A stretch of 64,000 nucleotides of DNA from positions 5,022,001-5,086,000 of the forward strand of contig JAUTDP010000002.1 of NCBI GenBank assembly GCA_033439795.1. Direction: 5' to 3'. The stretch comes from Sordaria brevicollis. Taxonomy: Eukaryota; Ascomycota; Sordariomycetes; Sordariales; Sordariaceae. The notes beneath the pieces are model-generated. The model was given only the letters and a program-made list of their open reading frames with translations, searched no databases and was not told the origin of the DNA. Both the position numbers and the translations under genes were made by a program. Shown here piece by piece: positions 44,431 to 57,281 of the stretch (its first letter is position 1; every line of letters starts with the position of its first letter).

Positions 44431-46669
44431 TTAACCAACAACAACCCTAGCACCCTCCTTGCCCAAAACACCCCTCTCTTTCGGCTTCGGACTGCTTCCC
44501 CTACCCTTCTTCCCCTTGAATAATCCAAATAATCCACCACCTCCACTGTCCTTCCCGCCGTTGGCACCCTCGCCGTGTGCGGCAGCTGCGTCAGCTGGCA
44601 GTGTAGCGTCCTGCCTGGCCAAGTCACTCCAGCTGCCTGCACCATCTAGAGTGACCTGCATACCTCCTGTAGGGCTCTCGACCATCAACGACGACGACCC
44701 ATGTCCTCGTCCCTGGCGACCGGAGCTGGTGTATGATTGAGGATAAGGAGGCAATGGCGGAGGACGGCCGGGCGGTACGCCGCCGCTGCGGCCTTGACGG
44801 TGTGAGCTGGTGGGTCGGGGAGGCATAGCGACACGTTGTGAGTCGTATGCGTTGTACGCATGGTGATGTGAATGAGCGCTTTGCATCGAGTTGCTCCGTT
44901 CGGGAGCCTTGGGTATCGAGTTGCTTCGCTCTGGAGCCCTTCGGTCGTGGCCGGCCTGGCCGCTGGCGACAGAGGGTGGGCTGAACGAGGAACGACTACC
45001 GTTGGGATGGTGTGTCTGGATCGCCGCTTGTGAGTGCGAATGAGAGTGCGTGCTCATCTGTGTGGCTTCATCTGTTGTGAGGGCTTGTGCTGGTGCCGGT
45101 GCCGGTGCCGGTGCCGGGCGGGCATTTTCGTCTGTCACGGGGGTAGGCTGGCCATTGGGCGTCTCGGCTTGCCCCTCGGTGATCCTGAAATTCTGTTAGC
45201 ATGGTAACCGTGACGCAGTGAACGTGAGACGTACTTCTTGTAGGCAGCTAACGTATAATCGAAGGGACGGAAGTCGGTCTCGATCATCCGATAGAGCTCC
45301 TCTTCGCGGATCTCCTTCTCTGTGGCATCATCCTTTAGCTTCTCACGCGGCTTCTGCCTCCTTGCCCTGGCCTCTAATGGCGCTTCTTCCAGTAGAAGCT
45401 CTTCCAAGTCGTAGGTAGCATCAAAGTTCGTCTTCTCAGACGACGGAACGAACACGGGCTCTATTTGCTTCTTCTCGAGTGCGTCAAAGTCGATGACAGA
45501 GAAGAACTCGTGGTAGATGAAGCTTTCCCAGGTGTGGCCCATACGCTTATCCGGGTTGAGCTCCAAAGCGTCCTTGATGGCGTACATACAGCTTAGCTGG
45601 ACTGGAGGCTGCGTGACGGGGAATTTGGGGTTGGCGGCTTGGATGGTCTGGCTGAGTGATGATTCGGAGTTGCCCTCGAATGGCCTCTGTTTGTAGAGTC
45701 AGCATTCGTCACAAGTGAGAGGGCGCAGCAAGACATGTAGCCCAATGCTCCAACGGTACGTACCTTGTTGTAGATGCACTCGTAGAACAAAACACCCAAT
45801 GACCACCAATCAGCACGGACATCGTAGCCCTTGCCAGCGTAGACTTCTGGCGCGAGGTACGCCAAGGTACCGGACTTGCTCGTTAATACCCTCCCCGGTA
45901 CAATGTCCGAAGCAACATTCTGATAGCGTAATTAGCCTGGTTACACAGGAATAGGGGTCCAGGGTCTGGAGCTTACAAAATCAGTTAAATGGACATGTCC
46001 ATCAGCGTCAAGTAGTACGTTGTCGGGCTTGACGTCTCTGTGGATGATGTTTTGGCCATGGATGTAGCGCAAGGCACAGCCGAGCTCTGCAATCCAAAAC
46101 CTTACCGCCGCTTCGGTAAATGTCTTTCTCGAGATATGGAAGCGTAGATCACCGCCGCTCATGAGGTCAACAACCAGGTACCTGGTTCGCCGTCAGCTAT
46201 TTATCCGCCAATGTCGAGCTCGGTTGGAACGTACATGTACTCGATATCCTGGAAGCTGTATCGCAAGTTGCAGATAAAGGGGTGGTTGACATGTTCGAGC
46301 ATTCGTCGCTCTCGGATGATATTCCTGACACTCTCGGACCGTACAACTGGGGACGGTTAGCTGCCGTCGTGGGGCTCCGAGATCACACAAAGCCTACCTT
46401 CATCTTTTCTAATGTATTTCAGGGCAAATGATAGACCGGTATCTTTTCGCTCGACAATGCGCACCTTGCCAAAGGCACCTCGACCGACTACTCGAAGCAG
46501 ACGGAAGTGATTTAGGTTTACTGCGACACACGTCCGGTCAGCATCACAATTCTGGGATCAGAGACAGGCATGTGAAAATTAAGACTAGATGGGCCATGAC
46601 AGGTAAAAAGGAGAGTATCATCTTACCTTCGCCGTCAAGATCGACGGGCTTTCCCTGGCTGTTTCCCAT
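44431..46669 (-). CDS. AGC-type serine/threonine kinase of the YANK (STK32) family
   Basis: Seven exons: 46669-46627, 46520-46398, 46346-46235, 46181-45977, 45919-45764, 45686-45235 and 45184-44431, giving 614 aa. The N terminus MGNSQGK fits N-myristoylation. Kinase domain about 20-280: GRGAFGKV (27-34), Lys49 in [14 protein letters not shown] (140-147, catalytic Asp142), and DFN at 160-162 in place of DFG, the mark of YANK kinases. Then come [23 protein letters not shown], an AGC-like extension with [10 protein letters not shown] (about residues 354-363), and a disordered tail with an Ala-Pro run, His/Ser repeats and a duplicated APERSNS box (about 445-463). The tail ends in a Gly/Lys-rich segment. 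The family is poorly studied; membrane signalling is inferred. All introns are 50-83 nt. Confidence 0.92.
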
Positions 46670-49600
46670 CCCGCCCTGCCGACAGCTTTCTCTAAATGCG
46701 ATGACAAGAGCGGCTGACTACCTTCTCTCTGAAGTGTATATATAAACTCGAACAGAAAATTAGTCGATACAGTCCATGCCGGGGACAGCTGAAAGGGCCG
46801 ACGGGGAGCTGGACAGTGCTTGTCTGGGTGTGTCCGCTTCGCTGGTGGTGCTTGGTGGGTCTGTCACAAGTCGCGAAGTGGGAAGCCAAGATTAATGATT
46901 ATTCGGGTTTCAGGTCTTGGCGCTAGTTGAGTTCAGCAGGGCAGCGAAGAACTTTTTTTTTCTCCTCGAGAGGCGGACGGGCCGAGTTCGAGGTCTTTGT
47001 TCGTTTTGAATCGAGGCGGCGATATCCCGTCTTTTGGTTCCTGAACGCACGCGCAAGCCGTGTGTGTGTGGAGCGGTGCCGGGCTGAGCTCCTCGGTATT
47101 CTGCTTGTTTACGTCACGGTACGGACTGGCCGCAGCGAATCGCAAAGGTCGAATTGAAGCGTCGAATCGAGAATCGAGGAAGATCGCTGTTCGAGACCAC
47201 CGCGATGGGCTGGCGGATACGGTTGTATGTGGTGGTTCTATCTGGGGCGGCGGTTGATCTTGCGCGCTTCTTGAACACACAAGCCTGGACCCTGAATTCT
47301 TGGAGGGCCTATCGAATGCGACCAACGACGTTATTCGGTATTGATAGCGGCGGAATGCGGTGAAGAGCGATTGGGCGAGCGAGAACTATGAGGCTGGCAG
47401 ATATCGATTGAAAGCGATGTCCGGCAGTTGGTAGATGTCGTCGTCGTCCTTGTCGCCGTCGTCGTTTCGGTTCGCCTCGTCGGAGTTGGTGTGCGTGAAT
47501 GTTGCAAAGATGTGTGAAAAGAGAAAGAATGCTCTGAGATGTGGTGAGCACTATGGTAGTGTAGAGGACACAAGGACTTGGAAGCGGAGACTCGCGGAAG
47601 AAGCTCCAGGCTCAACCAGGTCTTGGTATGTAACGGGTCTCTTGGTAAGTGAACGGGGGGGTATTGGCCGAGATGAAGGGCAGCGATAGTCTATCTTGTG
47701 CTTGGTGGAGGGATCGAGCTTCTCTTTTTAGTGCGCACCGCAATGGCCAAGTGAAGTGGAATGGGGGGGGAGGGGGGGACCCTCGTTGTTGTCAATTGCG
47801 AGGTGCTGATGGGTTGGGGTGACTGGTCGACGATGGAGATTATGTTTGCTTTTGGTGCGCGCCCTTGTGTCTAAAGCGGTTGAAGGAAACTGAAGGGTAT
47901 AGGAAATCTGAAGAGAGGCGAGATGGGAAGAGTGGCCACGAGGAAACGGAAGCATGTGGATTGGATTGGATGGCTGCTGCAATGTGGAAAATGGCGGCCG
48001 GGGACAAGACGGAGGACCGAGGACGGGCAGGAAGGAGCCAAAAGACAATGGAAGCCCAGATGGTGATTCAGTTCCAACTTGTCTTGGTCGGGTGTCCATG
48101 CTGTGAAGGGTGGAGGCTAACAGCTCAAATGATCAGTGACCAGTGAAGCCCTGCTGAAATCGCAGGCTCCGAGGGTACCCCGACATGCGCCAGATTAGTG
48201 GCCAGCCATGCCAGCCTGCCATGTTGCAGGGCCATGCCCCTGTTTTACATGCCCTATCCCGGCCGGACGGGCAAACGGTAGAGGTACGGATAGGAGATCC
48301 ACCACTCCCAAAGATAAACGCCATTCATAGATATTGTGTCTTGATCTTCTAATCGAAGTACAGGTGTGGTTGGTGATATTCAAACTCCAAAGTGCCCCTA
48401 TTCTTGATGTTGTTGAAGAGACTCGAGTTGACATGTCAGTCCACCCCCCTATTGTCTATTTTGTTAGAGTTTGTTAGAGCAAAGAAATACCAAGAGATAT
48501 TCCACCTCGGATCCACCGACTGCAGGTTCCCATCTCACTCTGCTCCAGTGCTCCTCCTTCCTTCTTCAGCGCTTTCCTGTTTGTGGCCTCTCGCCGGGTC
48601 CGCTGTCATCTGAAAGTGAAGAGTGAAAAGGAAAGAGTAACCGAAGACTCCAAATGGGATTCATTGCACTCAGTTTCAGCCGATTCTCGGGCCGTCCACG
48701 AGATGGCAAAGGCAGACTTTGATTCTGCATATCGCCCATTGTGTTTGAATTCTGATATTTCCCCCAACATTCCAGCGACTCTTCACACCTTCGATATCTG
48801 GGGAAACAGTCGCATTGCAACATTGCCCTGATCACAAGCTCTTGATGCCCCTGTGCCCCTACATTTCCAGGCCACCGGCCCCTGCGTCCTGCGTGAGACT
48901 ACACTATGTACACTACCTACCAGTACCACCATGCCAGACGCAGGGCAGTGTGATAAAATGCGATGGCCCTGCGCAATGCGTGATGCCCAGAAGACCGTCC
49001 GCCGCCAGAGCGTGGCCATCGCGTGGGAAAAGGGTGGAGGAAGGCTGGGCATCGCCTCGCTCATCGTGGGTTCCTGTTGTGGACTGTTTCGAGTTTAGCG
49101 ATGGAACTGCTCATACCCTCTCCGGTTTAGCGCTCTCACCAACTATTTTTCCTAGGCGAGCGCCAAGCAACCTCTCAATTTCCTTTTCACCTCCAGCTGC
49201 AAATCATCCACCCGACCGCAAAGCTGACAAGCTCGACAAGAAGAGCTGAAGCCTCAAAATATCCTCAAACCTTCTCGCTTGGACTACCTATCCCAGATCA
49301 CAGGTCTAACGTTAACCGGTCATATCCGAAGCCGGCGGCCGACCTGGTGGTAGTATCGTGCCTGTTCGGTTCCGACAACATGGAAAGTTGAAGCGCGCGT
49401 GGTGGCGTCCAAAAAAACTCATAACCATCTCACCGGTAACTCCAGTTCGTTGGGAGATTCCGCCGGACCCTGGATCTTCACTTCTCTTTTTTTTTTCTCC
49501 CGCAAACATGTTTATGTCCACTTGTCACGTTTTTTTTGTGAGCGTGGTGCCCATGTCTCTCTCACATTTCTTTGCCAGGAGACCAGACAGCCTTCAACCT

Positions 49601-52600
49601 GGGAGCGATGGAACAGAAACGAAATTCCAGAACACAGGCCCTATACCAGCAACATCCCCGCATGGATACCGAAATAGACGAAACAACATTTTCACGAGAA
49701 ACGAGCGAGAAAAAAGAGACGAGTCATCTGTCGACGTTATGCGGTTGACGCGGTGTTCAGAAAGACAAAGGCACATGTCGCGGAGACGGACATTGATCCT
49801 TCCATTCTGAAACGGACCACGTTCCGGGGGTTGTCACTCATCGACATTTTCAGACGTGTAGATCAGATTTGATCATCACATTTTCTACCATGCTCACGAG
49901 AGCCATGATGTTCACCGCAACAACCCGTTCGCGCGTGTTTAGGGAGGACTCCTGAATTCTGAAATACCAAAATCCTGATGATCACCAAAAGACGTGAAGA
50001 AAACTCTGTCGAAAAAAAAAACAGAAGAAGAGAAATGTCTTCCGCCGTTTCCGCGAACACCGACCAATCCAAGCAGCGTTTCCCTTGGTTTCATTTTGAT
50101 AAACAGAGACACGAGGGCGGGATAGGAATATCCTTGCCTTACCACGTGCGAACTACATAACGACAAAATACATATGCACGAGTTATCACAACACTGTTTT
50201 GAACGCAAAGGCGGGATGGGATGGGATAGTTTAATCTATTGGCAGCGTGGCAGGTGCAGATTTTGTGTAACCACTGCACCTTTTGAGAATGGGGTTGGTG
50301 TTACCTACGGCCGTGATAGACACATCATGGTCTGGAATGCTAACTCGGATTAGCATCATATCATGTTAAGCTCTCTTTGCTCAACGAAATTGTTGATGAT
50401 GGTATCAAGCAAACAACAGGCCTTCAGATACCAACTAATTGCCGGCACTCAAAGGATCCGAACGACTTTTTATTTAAGATTCCCGATGCCATCATCACGG
50501 CTTGACCGAGCTACCGCTGCCGACAAAAAGTAAATAGATGATAAAGATGTAGTATCACCCGGCCACTCAACTCTTCCATCCATTCTCAGCCATCGTCGTC
50601 CAAAGGCAGGGACCCGTTCTCGTTCGTGCTTCGTGCTTCGTGCTTCTTAACGGGTGGCTGCAACATTTGAAGGAATTACCTGCTCCAGCATTTGAGGCGT
50701 AACGATAAGTGAGACATTTGACTACTCACATTCCATTCCATTTTATCTTCTCTTTTTTCGCCATTACCGTTGATGAACCCAACAGAATGAGTTTCCAAGA
50801 GGTCGGGTGACATCCAGTGTGATTAGCCGTTTTTTACAATCCTAAAAAGGTATCACACATCCGCCGTCCTTACACAACTCGAGAGAGATCAGTTATTATC
50901 ACCGAGGATATATGTCGTCCAACCTGTACCACCAGATCGGTCAACAGCTAGAACCTATTATAATGAGATACCCTTATTTTTGCGCGATAGGAGCGCGCCA
51001 TTATCAATGCGAAGTTGATAGTTTCTCAACTTTGTGTTCACTCTGAAACACAAAGTAGGGGTTACATCGCAGCAGTATCAAGGAAAACAAAACGGACAAA
51101 GGAGGACGGTTCTTGTGGTGGCGACGAGCGGCCTTTACCATCCCAACCCCAATCCCGTTTCCGTTCCCAATCTCCGTATCTGCCACACACACGCCTCGCC
51201 CCTGCCACGCCCGCCTCCCCCGAAACTGAGTTCTTGAACGTGATTCCGGGGTTGGTTAAAGTGATTGGTCGGCTGGCCCGTTAATGAGTTGGTCTGCTCA
51301 AAAAAATGATTGGTCTCATCGGACCCTGGCAGATATCCGGAGCGTAATGTCCACTGTTCTGCCGCCTTTCTGGAAGCTTTCCATTTTTGGAGGTGTGTGG
51401 CTTTACTTTTCAAGATTGGAAGACGGGATATCCGGCCGTCGTCTTCCTGTTGCGTAGGCTGTTCTTGCCTCGAGACATGAAAGATTTTACTTTGGAGTTA
51501 TGCTTAACAGGCTTATTGAACCTCGAGTTCCTGGGGCTGAGAGATCACCATGAGGAAGAACCGTTCGCCCTGGAAAACAATGGCAATTTCATTTCCTTCG
51601 ACATGGTTGCGTTACAAAAGATCATGATCGTGATGATAGAGAATTATTCCAAAGGCGTTGACGTCGGTGACTATAAAACCCTAGCGTTTTACGCTTAGTA
51701 CAGGAGAAGGGGATGTTTGTGTCGCTTCCCCAGATTCCGAAAAATATCGTTGCTACTCTTTCTCAACTGCCGAAGACTTCCAGATGCTGGACTCTTCAGA
51801 TTACGCAGCGGTCTATCACCGCCCTGGCTCCTAGTAGTATATCGCGTCACTAGATCTCTCGATAATATGCAGTCTTGATGGAGAACGGTTAGCATGCTTC
51901 TTGTTCCATCTTGAACCCTAGCTAAAACTCGGAACTTTCCATGTCTAAGAGCTTCTTGCTGTCAACACACAGCTACCTTAGCTCGACGCTTCAATTTCGA
52001 TAGCCTCGCCTCTCGGGCCAAACCTCCCGATAACTGCCATAGTCAGCTCCTATTCCCGTAAGCTTCTGGCCTCTGATTTACCAACTTCAGAACTACATGA
52101 TAAGTAGCAGCCTACTGGAAGACCAAATTAGCCACCTCGCTCACTTCGGACATTACTCCGCGCTTCAACTCGACACTATCGAAAACAAAACAACGGAGAT
52201 ACCCGGATGAGCCAGAGTAGGTATACGTCATCCAGTCTCGGATATCAGCTTAGTTTTCCTCCCACTTTCCGAATCCTTGAACTAGCAGTCCCTTTCTGAT
52301 CACCTTCGATCACCCACGTACAAGCAAATGGGTTGGGGAAAACATGCCTCGAGATTGGCTTCAAGCGTAATGAGCCCTCCGACTCTTGACCATTGTCATT
52401 GTTCGAAACGGGCACTGGGTAGATTATGATCACTTGGCAACTCGGTATGAGAACTACCGAAAGTAAACCAGTATTATCATAGCAGCCTAGCCAGGGGGAT
52501 GTCTGGGGACGTAGAGTCGATAGTGTACTGGAGCTAGCCAAGTTGGTGATGGCTTCACTCATCAAAGCCTTGTCAAAGCCTTGTCAAGTGTCAAAGCATC

Positions 52601-54506
52601 GTCCAAGCCTGGTCAAAGCATGAACTCCAAGACAGGGCGAACAAGGCGGACGAAGAACAAGGGGAGTCTAGACACCCACCCTGCGGACAAGATAAGACAA
52701 GAGTTACAAATGAATGACAAGGTAGGGGAAGATTTCTCGTATCCTGACCAGTCGGAGAGACTCCCTTCCAACCTGGTTCTCAAGACATGATTGTTGAAAT
52801 TGAGGTTGAAGATCTTCCGGAGCAAGCTAGGTAGGGACGATGAACCTTGAGCCTGTCCTGTCCTAGGTAAAACGATAGTTGACATGGATTATCAGACATC
52901 GGAAGCCTGGACAAGATATTTTATTTCAGATACCCTTGGCAACCGTTGATATATCAACCTCTGCTATGGCGATTATCACCCGATTAACCTCTCCTATATG
53001 CCAATTTTTGCGCATTGCGAATTTCGGTGAGAGGTTCGGAAGGGGCCGATAACAATGCTTCATTTCCAGGGTTCAAAGGCGGTGATGTCGTGGGATAGGG
53101 TTGCAAGCTCGAATGTTTTGTGTCAAACTTCCGGTCGGTCGTGGAGTTCGTCAGTCGGCATTGAGATGGAGAATTGATTGAAACGTGAAGGGTAGGTGGA
53201 AATGGAACGTGGAGATTTGACAATTGGAACCCAAGACGGGAGCATCACAATTGACGGACGGCGGACCGCGCAATGCGACTGGTTTCAATGTTCATGTTTG
53301 TGGATTGCGAGGAAATGCGGTGCCGGTGATCCGAATTCGAAGGGAACGGAGATTGGGAGATTGAGCGATGGGCCTGGGATCAGGAACTTCAGTCGTCATT
53401 GTAACGGGACGTATTGAGGATGGGAAATTGAAAATGGTTGCAAGTTGACATCGACGACAGAAACACCATAGGCAGATGGCAAACAGCTGAGCAGCGGTGG
53501 AATGCTGAACATCATGATTGACGGGTTCGAAACAATCGACGGACAGCACTTGCGTTCGTGGCACGAACAGGATCACCAGCTTGTCACCATTCAAGCATCC
53601 CAACAACCACAAGCTTCTTCCACATGCCCTGACCACTCAGGCCAAGCACACATTGAAAAAGGGTATTCCAAAAGGAATGGTTTGGATTGACATCAAAAAT
53701 TACGGCCGGAACGGCCCCGAAGGACAATTCATGACGGCTAGCACCACGATGTGCAATGCAGGCTCTCCGCCATACGGCGCGGTTTTCTTGATCTCCGCGC
53801 AGTCAACCAAGGTAAGTATGAAGAAAAAAAAAGAGGAAAAGAAAATCCTAAGAAATTGGGCCGGGGGGCCATGGTTAAATAGGTGTTGGGAAGGGGTCTG
53901 TGCACGAGTGCAAACTTCCCTGCACCTGGCGGAAATTGCACTCGTGCACGGACGTGAGGTGGAGGGGGGTGTTGGCGGCAGGCAGGCAGTGGCAGACTGA
54001 CAGGGGGAGAAGTGGGCAGCTGGCTGGTTGCGGCAGGCAAGGGAGGGGAAGGACTGAAGATGTGAAGGGGAACGGCTGGACAGAACAGCCTTCACAAGTC
54101 CAAGAATCTCAACTGAATTTTCACCAGGATGTCAATCTTACGATTTGATAACATCTCGATCAGAATTCAATTGTCTTTCCTCGTCGTGATCCTCATCATA
54201 AGCTCAATCGTTGAAGCTCAGTGCCGTTCATCAGCCCCACAGCGGAGACGATCAGTTCCCCAGACAGCTCGAAGCGTTCGTACCTGGTGACGTCACCTGT
54301 CCCTGAGACGGGCATCAAGGCACTTACACCGGACAACACACTTTATGTGCACGCGTCTTCCTCAACACCACATTCGCATTGAAGCAAACAAACAAACCAC
54401 TTCAATCATCACAAGCTGCAAAAAACTCAAAGAGCTATACCAATTGAAAAATTAAAATTAAATCACACCATCCCAATCGACAAAGTAACCGCAAAAGAAA
54501 ACAACA
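46670..54506. other. 7.8-kb gene-free stretch
   Basis: The longest empty interval here, between the kinase start codon and the small mitochondrial-type gene. Composition is close to the rest of the window, so it is not a RIP block. Visible items are G runs at 47763-47778, a T run near 49486, a GTGCTTC tandem near 50626-50647, AAGCCTTGTC-type repeats at 52566-52610, and a 14-bp inverted repeat at 53900-53949. The longest frames (up to about 160 codons) are low-complexity or orphan, with no domain. It may hold long 5' UTRs, non-coding transcripts or a fast-evolving gene with many exons. Confidence 0.5.
53900..53949. repeat. 14-bp perfect inverted repeat, 22-nt loop
   Basis: Arms GTGCACGAGTGCAA (53900-53913) and its exact complement (53936-53949). 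Each arm itself contains the palindrome GTGCAC. It lies about 560-610 bp upstream of the next gene. A stable hairpin or a paired binding site is possible. Confidence 0.75.
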
Positions 54507-55031
54507 ATGGCCTCCCGAACACTCTTCACCCGCGCCACCACCCTCCTCCGGTCCAGCGCCGCCCAAACCTCCACCACGAACTCCATCATCGCCCGCTCCA
54601 CCCCCTTCTTGACCCTCTCCCGCTCTTACCACCCCACCCCCTCCCCCCTCCTCACCGACAAAAACTTTGACGACGACCGCACCACCCTCCGCCCGCGTCG
54701 CTCAGAGGGGTCCAACTACGCCTCGGACGACGACATCGCGCACCTAGACAAGACAGCCTTCGACCCCAAAAACACCTCTCCGAACGGGGAGACCGAGTCG
54801 GCCGGAAAGGAATCCAACGGCAACCCGCTTGAGACATCGGGAGCAAACAGGGAGTTTAGCAAGCCGCAGGGTGACGATCCCACCGAGGGAAACATGGCCA
54901 AGGGCGAGAAGACGCCCGGGATGGGGAAGGAGAGGAAGAAGAGCGGTGGACCGAGGGAGGGGAGTAAGAAGGGTGGGAGGACGCATTATCAGGAGGTGAA
55001 GGGGGATGGGGTTGGGGCTAAGGATGCCTAG
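54507..55031 (+). CDS. small hypothetical protein, probably mitochondrial
   Basis: Single exon, 174 aa, start context AACAATGG. Residues 1-45 are rich in Arg, Ser and Thr with no acidic residues (MASRTLFTRATTLLRSS, then LTLSRSYHP), a typical matrix-targeting presequence with a likely cleavage near SRSYH. The remainder is charged and disordered, with SGANREFSKPQGDD and a Lys/Gly-rich end. I recall similar short mitochondrial proteins across Pezizomycotina but no assigned function. The sharp change from Arg-rich N terminus to Glu/Asp-rich body and the clean frame argue for a real gene. Convergent with the RING-H2 gene, 492 bp between the stops. Confidence 0.75.
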   Translation: MASRTLFTRATTLLRSSAAQTSTTNSIIARSTPFLTLSRSYHPTPSPLLTDKNFDDDRTTLRPRRSEGSNYASDDDIAHLDKTAFDPKNTSPNGETESAGKESNGNPLETSGANREFSKPQGDDPTEGNMAKGEKTPGMGKERKKSGGPREGSKKGGRTHYQEVKGDGVGAKDA

Positions 55032-55523
55032 GCGGAGGAAGCAGTTGAGACAACTGTGAAGGAGGGGAGAGCTCTCTGGGTTGAACAATTTGGAGGGTGA
55101 AGAGCGACACAAGGAAGTATTATCCAACGACATCGGCATGGAGGAACAGTACTGCTTGTCGACGAAATGATCTCTTCGGGTGAAGGGTTGCGGCGCTTGG
55201 AAGACCATGGAGGATAACAGGACATGGCATGGAGGATTTTGGCGGGAGAGGCGAATATTGATGGGCTGCATCTCGCATCATGAGACACGAAAGAGATTCC
55301 ATATGTTTACTGGCTTTATTTCGTTATATCGATGGCATGGGAGAAGGATACAGGTACAACAGCACTGCTACTCCTATCGGCATATAGGCCTAATAGACAT
55401 CGAATCCAAATAATGCTTTGCCCCATTCATCTTGTTGAACTCAAATTCGCAACGCTTTATTCATGTCCATCCATCGCCAGTTATCCACGGCAAACCTCCC
55501 ATCCTTCTCCCAACTATGTACGC
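55032..55523. other. intergenic between convergent genes
   Basis: 3' UTR space of the mitochondrial-type gene and the RING-H2 gene. No other feature is seen. Confidence 0.6.
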
Positions 55524-56197
55524 CTAAGCATACAACCCATCCATATCATCCTCCTCTTCACTATCCTCCCTCTTCTCCACCACCACCTCCCTCCTCTTCC
55601 CCACCTCCTTCCTACACATCGGACAAGTCCCCTTACTCCTCAACCACGGTCCCACACATTCCAAGTCAAACCTGTGACTATGATGACAAGGCAGCTCCAC
55701 CACAAGACAATACTGATCATCCAAATACCTCTCCGCGCAAATCGGGCACTGCTCATCCTCCTTCAGCTTCTTGCGGTCCACTCTATCCAGCCCATCCAGA
55801 AACTCTTGTGAGACTCCCTCGATCTGCGTAGGTGGCCGGGCAATGTCTTCTTGTAGCGATTCAATGAGGGAATTGAGGAAGTCGCGGTTTTCGGGCGTCG
55901 GGGAGGTGGATGCCAGAACGCCCATTTGGTCTTGTAAGAGGCGGAAGAGGGCCGAGACGTCGACGGGGGTTGCGGTGGCGTGGGGGTTGTGGTGGGAAGA
56001 AGAAGAAGTGGTGGGATCGATGTTGGAAAGGTGGGAGGTGAATGTTGACATGTCGACTTTGCGGCGGCGGGTGGTGGTGGTGGGTTTGATGTTGTGTTCG
56101 ACTGGAAAGCAAGTGGTTAGTGATGCGATAGGAGGAGGAGAGGGACTGGGGAGGGGGAGGGGGAGAGGTGGGAAGTACCTTCGTATTGGGTCGCCAT
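55524..56197 (-). CDS. RING-H2 finger protein, putative E3 ubiquitin ligase
   Basis: Two exons, 56197-56179 (19 nt, only MATQYE plus one base) and 56101-55524, giving 198 aa; the join reads QYE/VEHNIKP. The C-terminal third is a RING-H2: CPICAERYLDD, then LPCHHSHRFDLECVGPWL, then GTCPMC, with all eight zinc ligands in the expected order. The N-terminal part has short helices (VSALFRLLQDQMGVL, then NRDFLNSLIESLQEDI) just before the RING and a basic TTRRRK patch. The end is acidic (REDSEEEDDMDGLYA). Such proteins recruit E2 enzymes; substrate and location are unknown. The tiny first exon is supported by its ATG, the clean GTACTT donor and frame continuity, though a start inside exon 2 (MSTFTSHL) is possible. 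Confidence 0.85.
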
Positions 56198-57281
56198 TTT
56201 GAATAGTTTTTTTGCGCCGAAGCTGAATTGGGTATGGGGAAATGTGTTGGTGATATCGAGAATAGGAGCGCTCGAGATGGTGATCGAGGTCGAACCGACG
56301 GGAAGCTGATTGCTTGTTGGAGGCTGCGGGGTGTTGAGGTGACACCGACGCAATGCGGTTCGTGCTTGGAATATTCGGTAGTTTGCAAGGGAAACGAGCA
56401 GATGGGCAAACGGTTGAAGAAGGTAAAGGTTGTCGTGTCGTAAGTTTATAACAGTTTGGGTCTATTTCGATTCGAGCTTGTTGAAGATGGTCAAAAGGTT
56501 GAGCTGGGAATAGCTTCGGCGTGGCAGGCAGCTCGAGAGTGACGCGGGGCTTTGGTCCCCTAGAAACCTCCACTGAAGACACGCCGCGCCTGCAGTCACT
56601 TTGACGACTGCAGAGAGATGGCCCGTGCCCTCACATCATTTATGCACCCCAGACTTGTGCCTGGCATAACCCTAAGCGGATAAGATTTCTTTGCCTGCCA
56701 AAAGACAAAGGATCCTGGACATTTCCAACTCTGGGCGCCCCAAGTGCCGAATAGCAGTCCCTTTTCATCGACATCGTCATTTCAATTTCTCGGCATCAAC
56801 TGATTCCAATATTGAAGCTGCTCTTTCCCCTTTTTGTGTAACTTGTTACCATTTGATGCTGTAAGACTAATCCACAACGCGGCAAGATGTGATTGCCCTT
56901 TTTACACTGGACTCGGAGCCAAACATGTCTCCGGATTTGTTAAGGAAAGGGACTTTCCGGTCTTGTTGGCTGTTTCTCTGATGGACGGGATGACATCATG
57001 TCCCCCATTGGGTGGTTGACACTCGCACTCACATCAATCGCAATGATTCGCTTCAGAGGCTTGTGCCTTCCCGTGTCTGTTCCTGTTCAGGTACCAGCCA
57101 ATCCCTTTTCAGTGGCAGGCCCAGCCCCTTGAAGCCCGTTTCAAGCCTGATCCCTTGGGTTTCAATCACTTTCACTTGATATTTAATACATCTTGGCCGT
57201 GCTCTCTTTTCTTTCATCTGAACAACATATCCGCTTCACTCAACCATTCCTTAATGAGGCAGTAGACAGAGGATATCCAAG
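56198..57281. other. divergent promoter region, RING-H2 gene and alpha/beta hydrolase gene
   Basis: About 1.1 kb between two start codons that point apart. Nothing distinct is seen beyond pyrimidine-rich leader sequence and the CTCAACC-type start of the right-hand gene. Confidence 0.5.

Noticed and set aside
51387..51698. 103-codon plus-strand frame in the large gene-free region
   Set aside because: Hydrophobic and acidic blocks look protein-like, but there is no family match I know and no neighbouring exons; length alone is not enough.
53518..54000. 160-codon plus-strand frame
   Set aside because: Orphan composition with a poly-Lys stretch from an A run, and it overlaps the inverted repeat; no support.
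56117..56353. alternative upstream start for the RING-H2 protein
   Set aside because: The extended minus-strand frames lack the RING or reach it only by reading through the intron; the short first exon at 56179-56197 gives a clean model.
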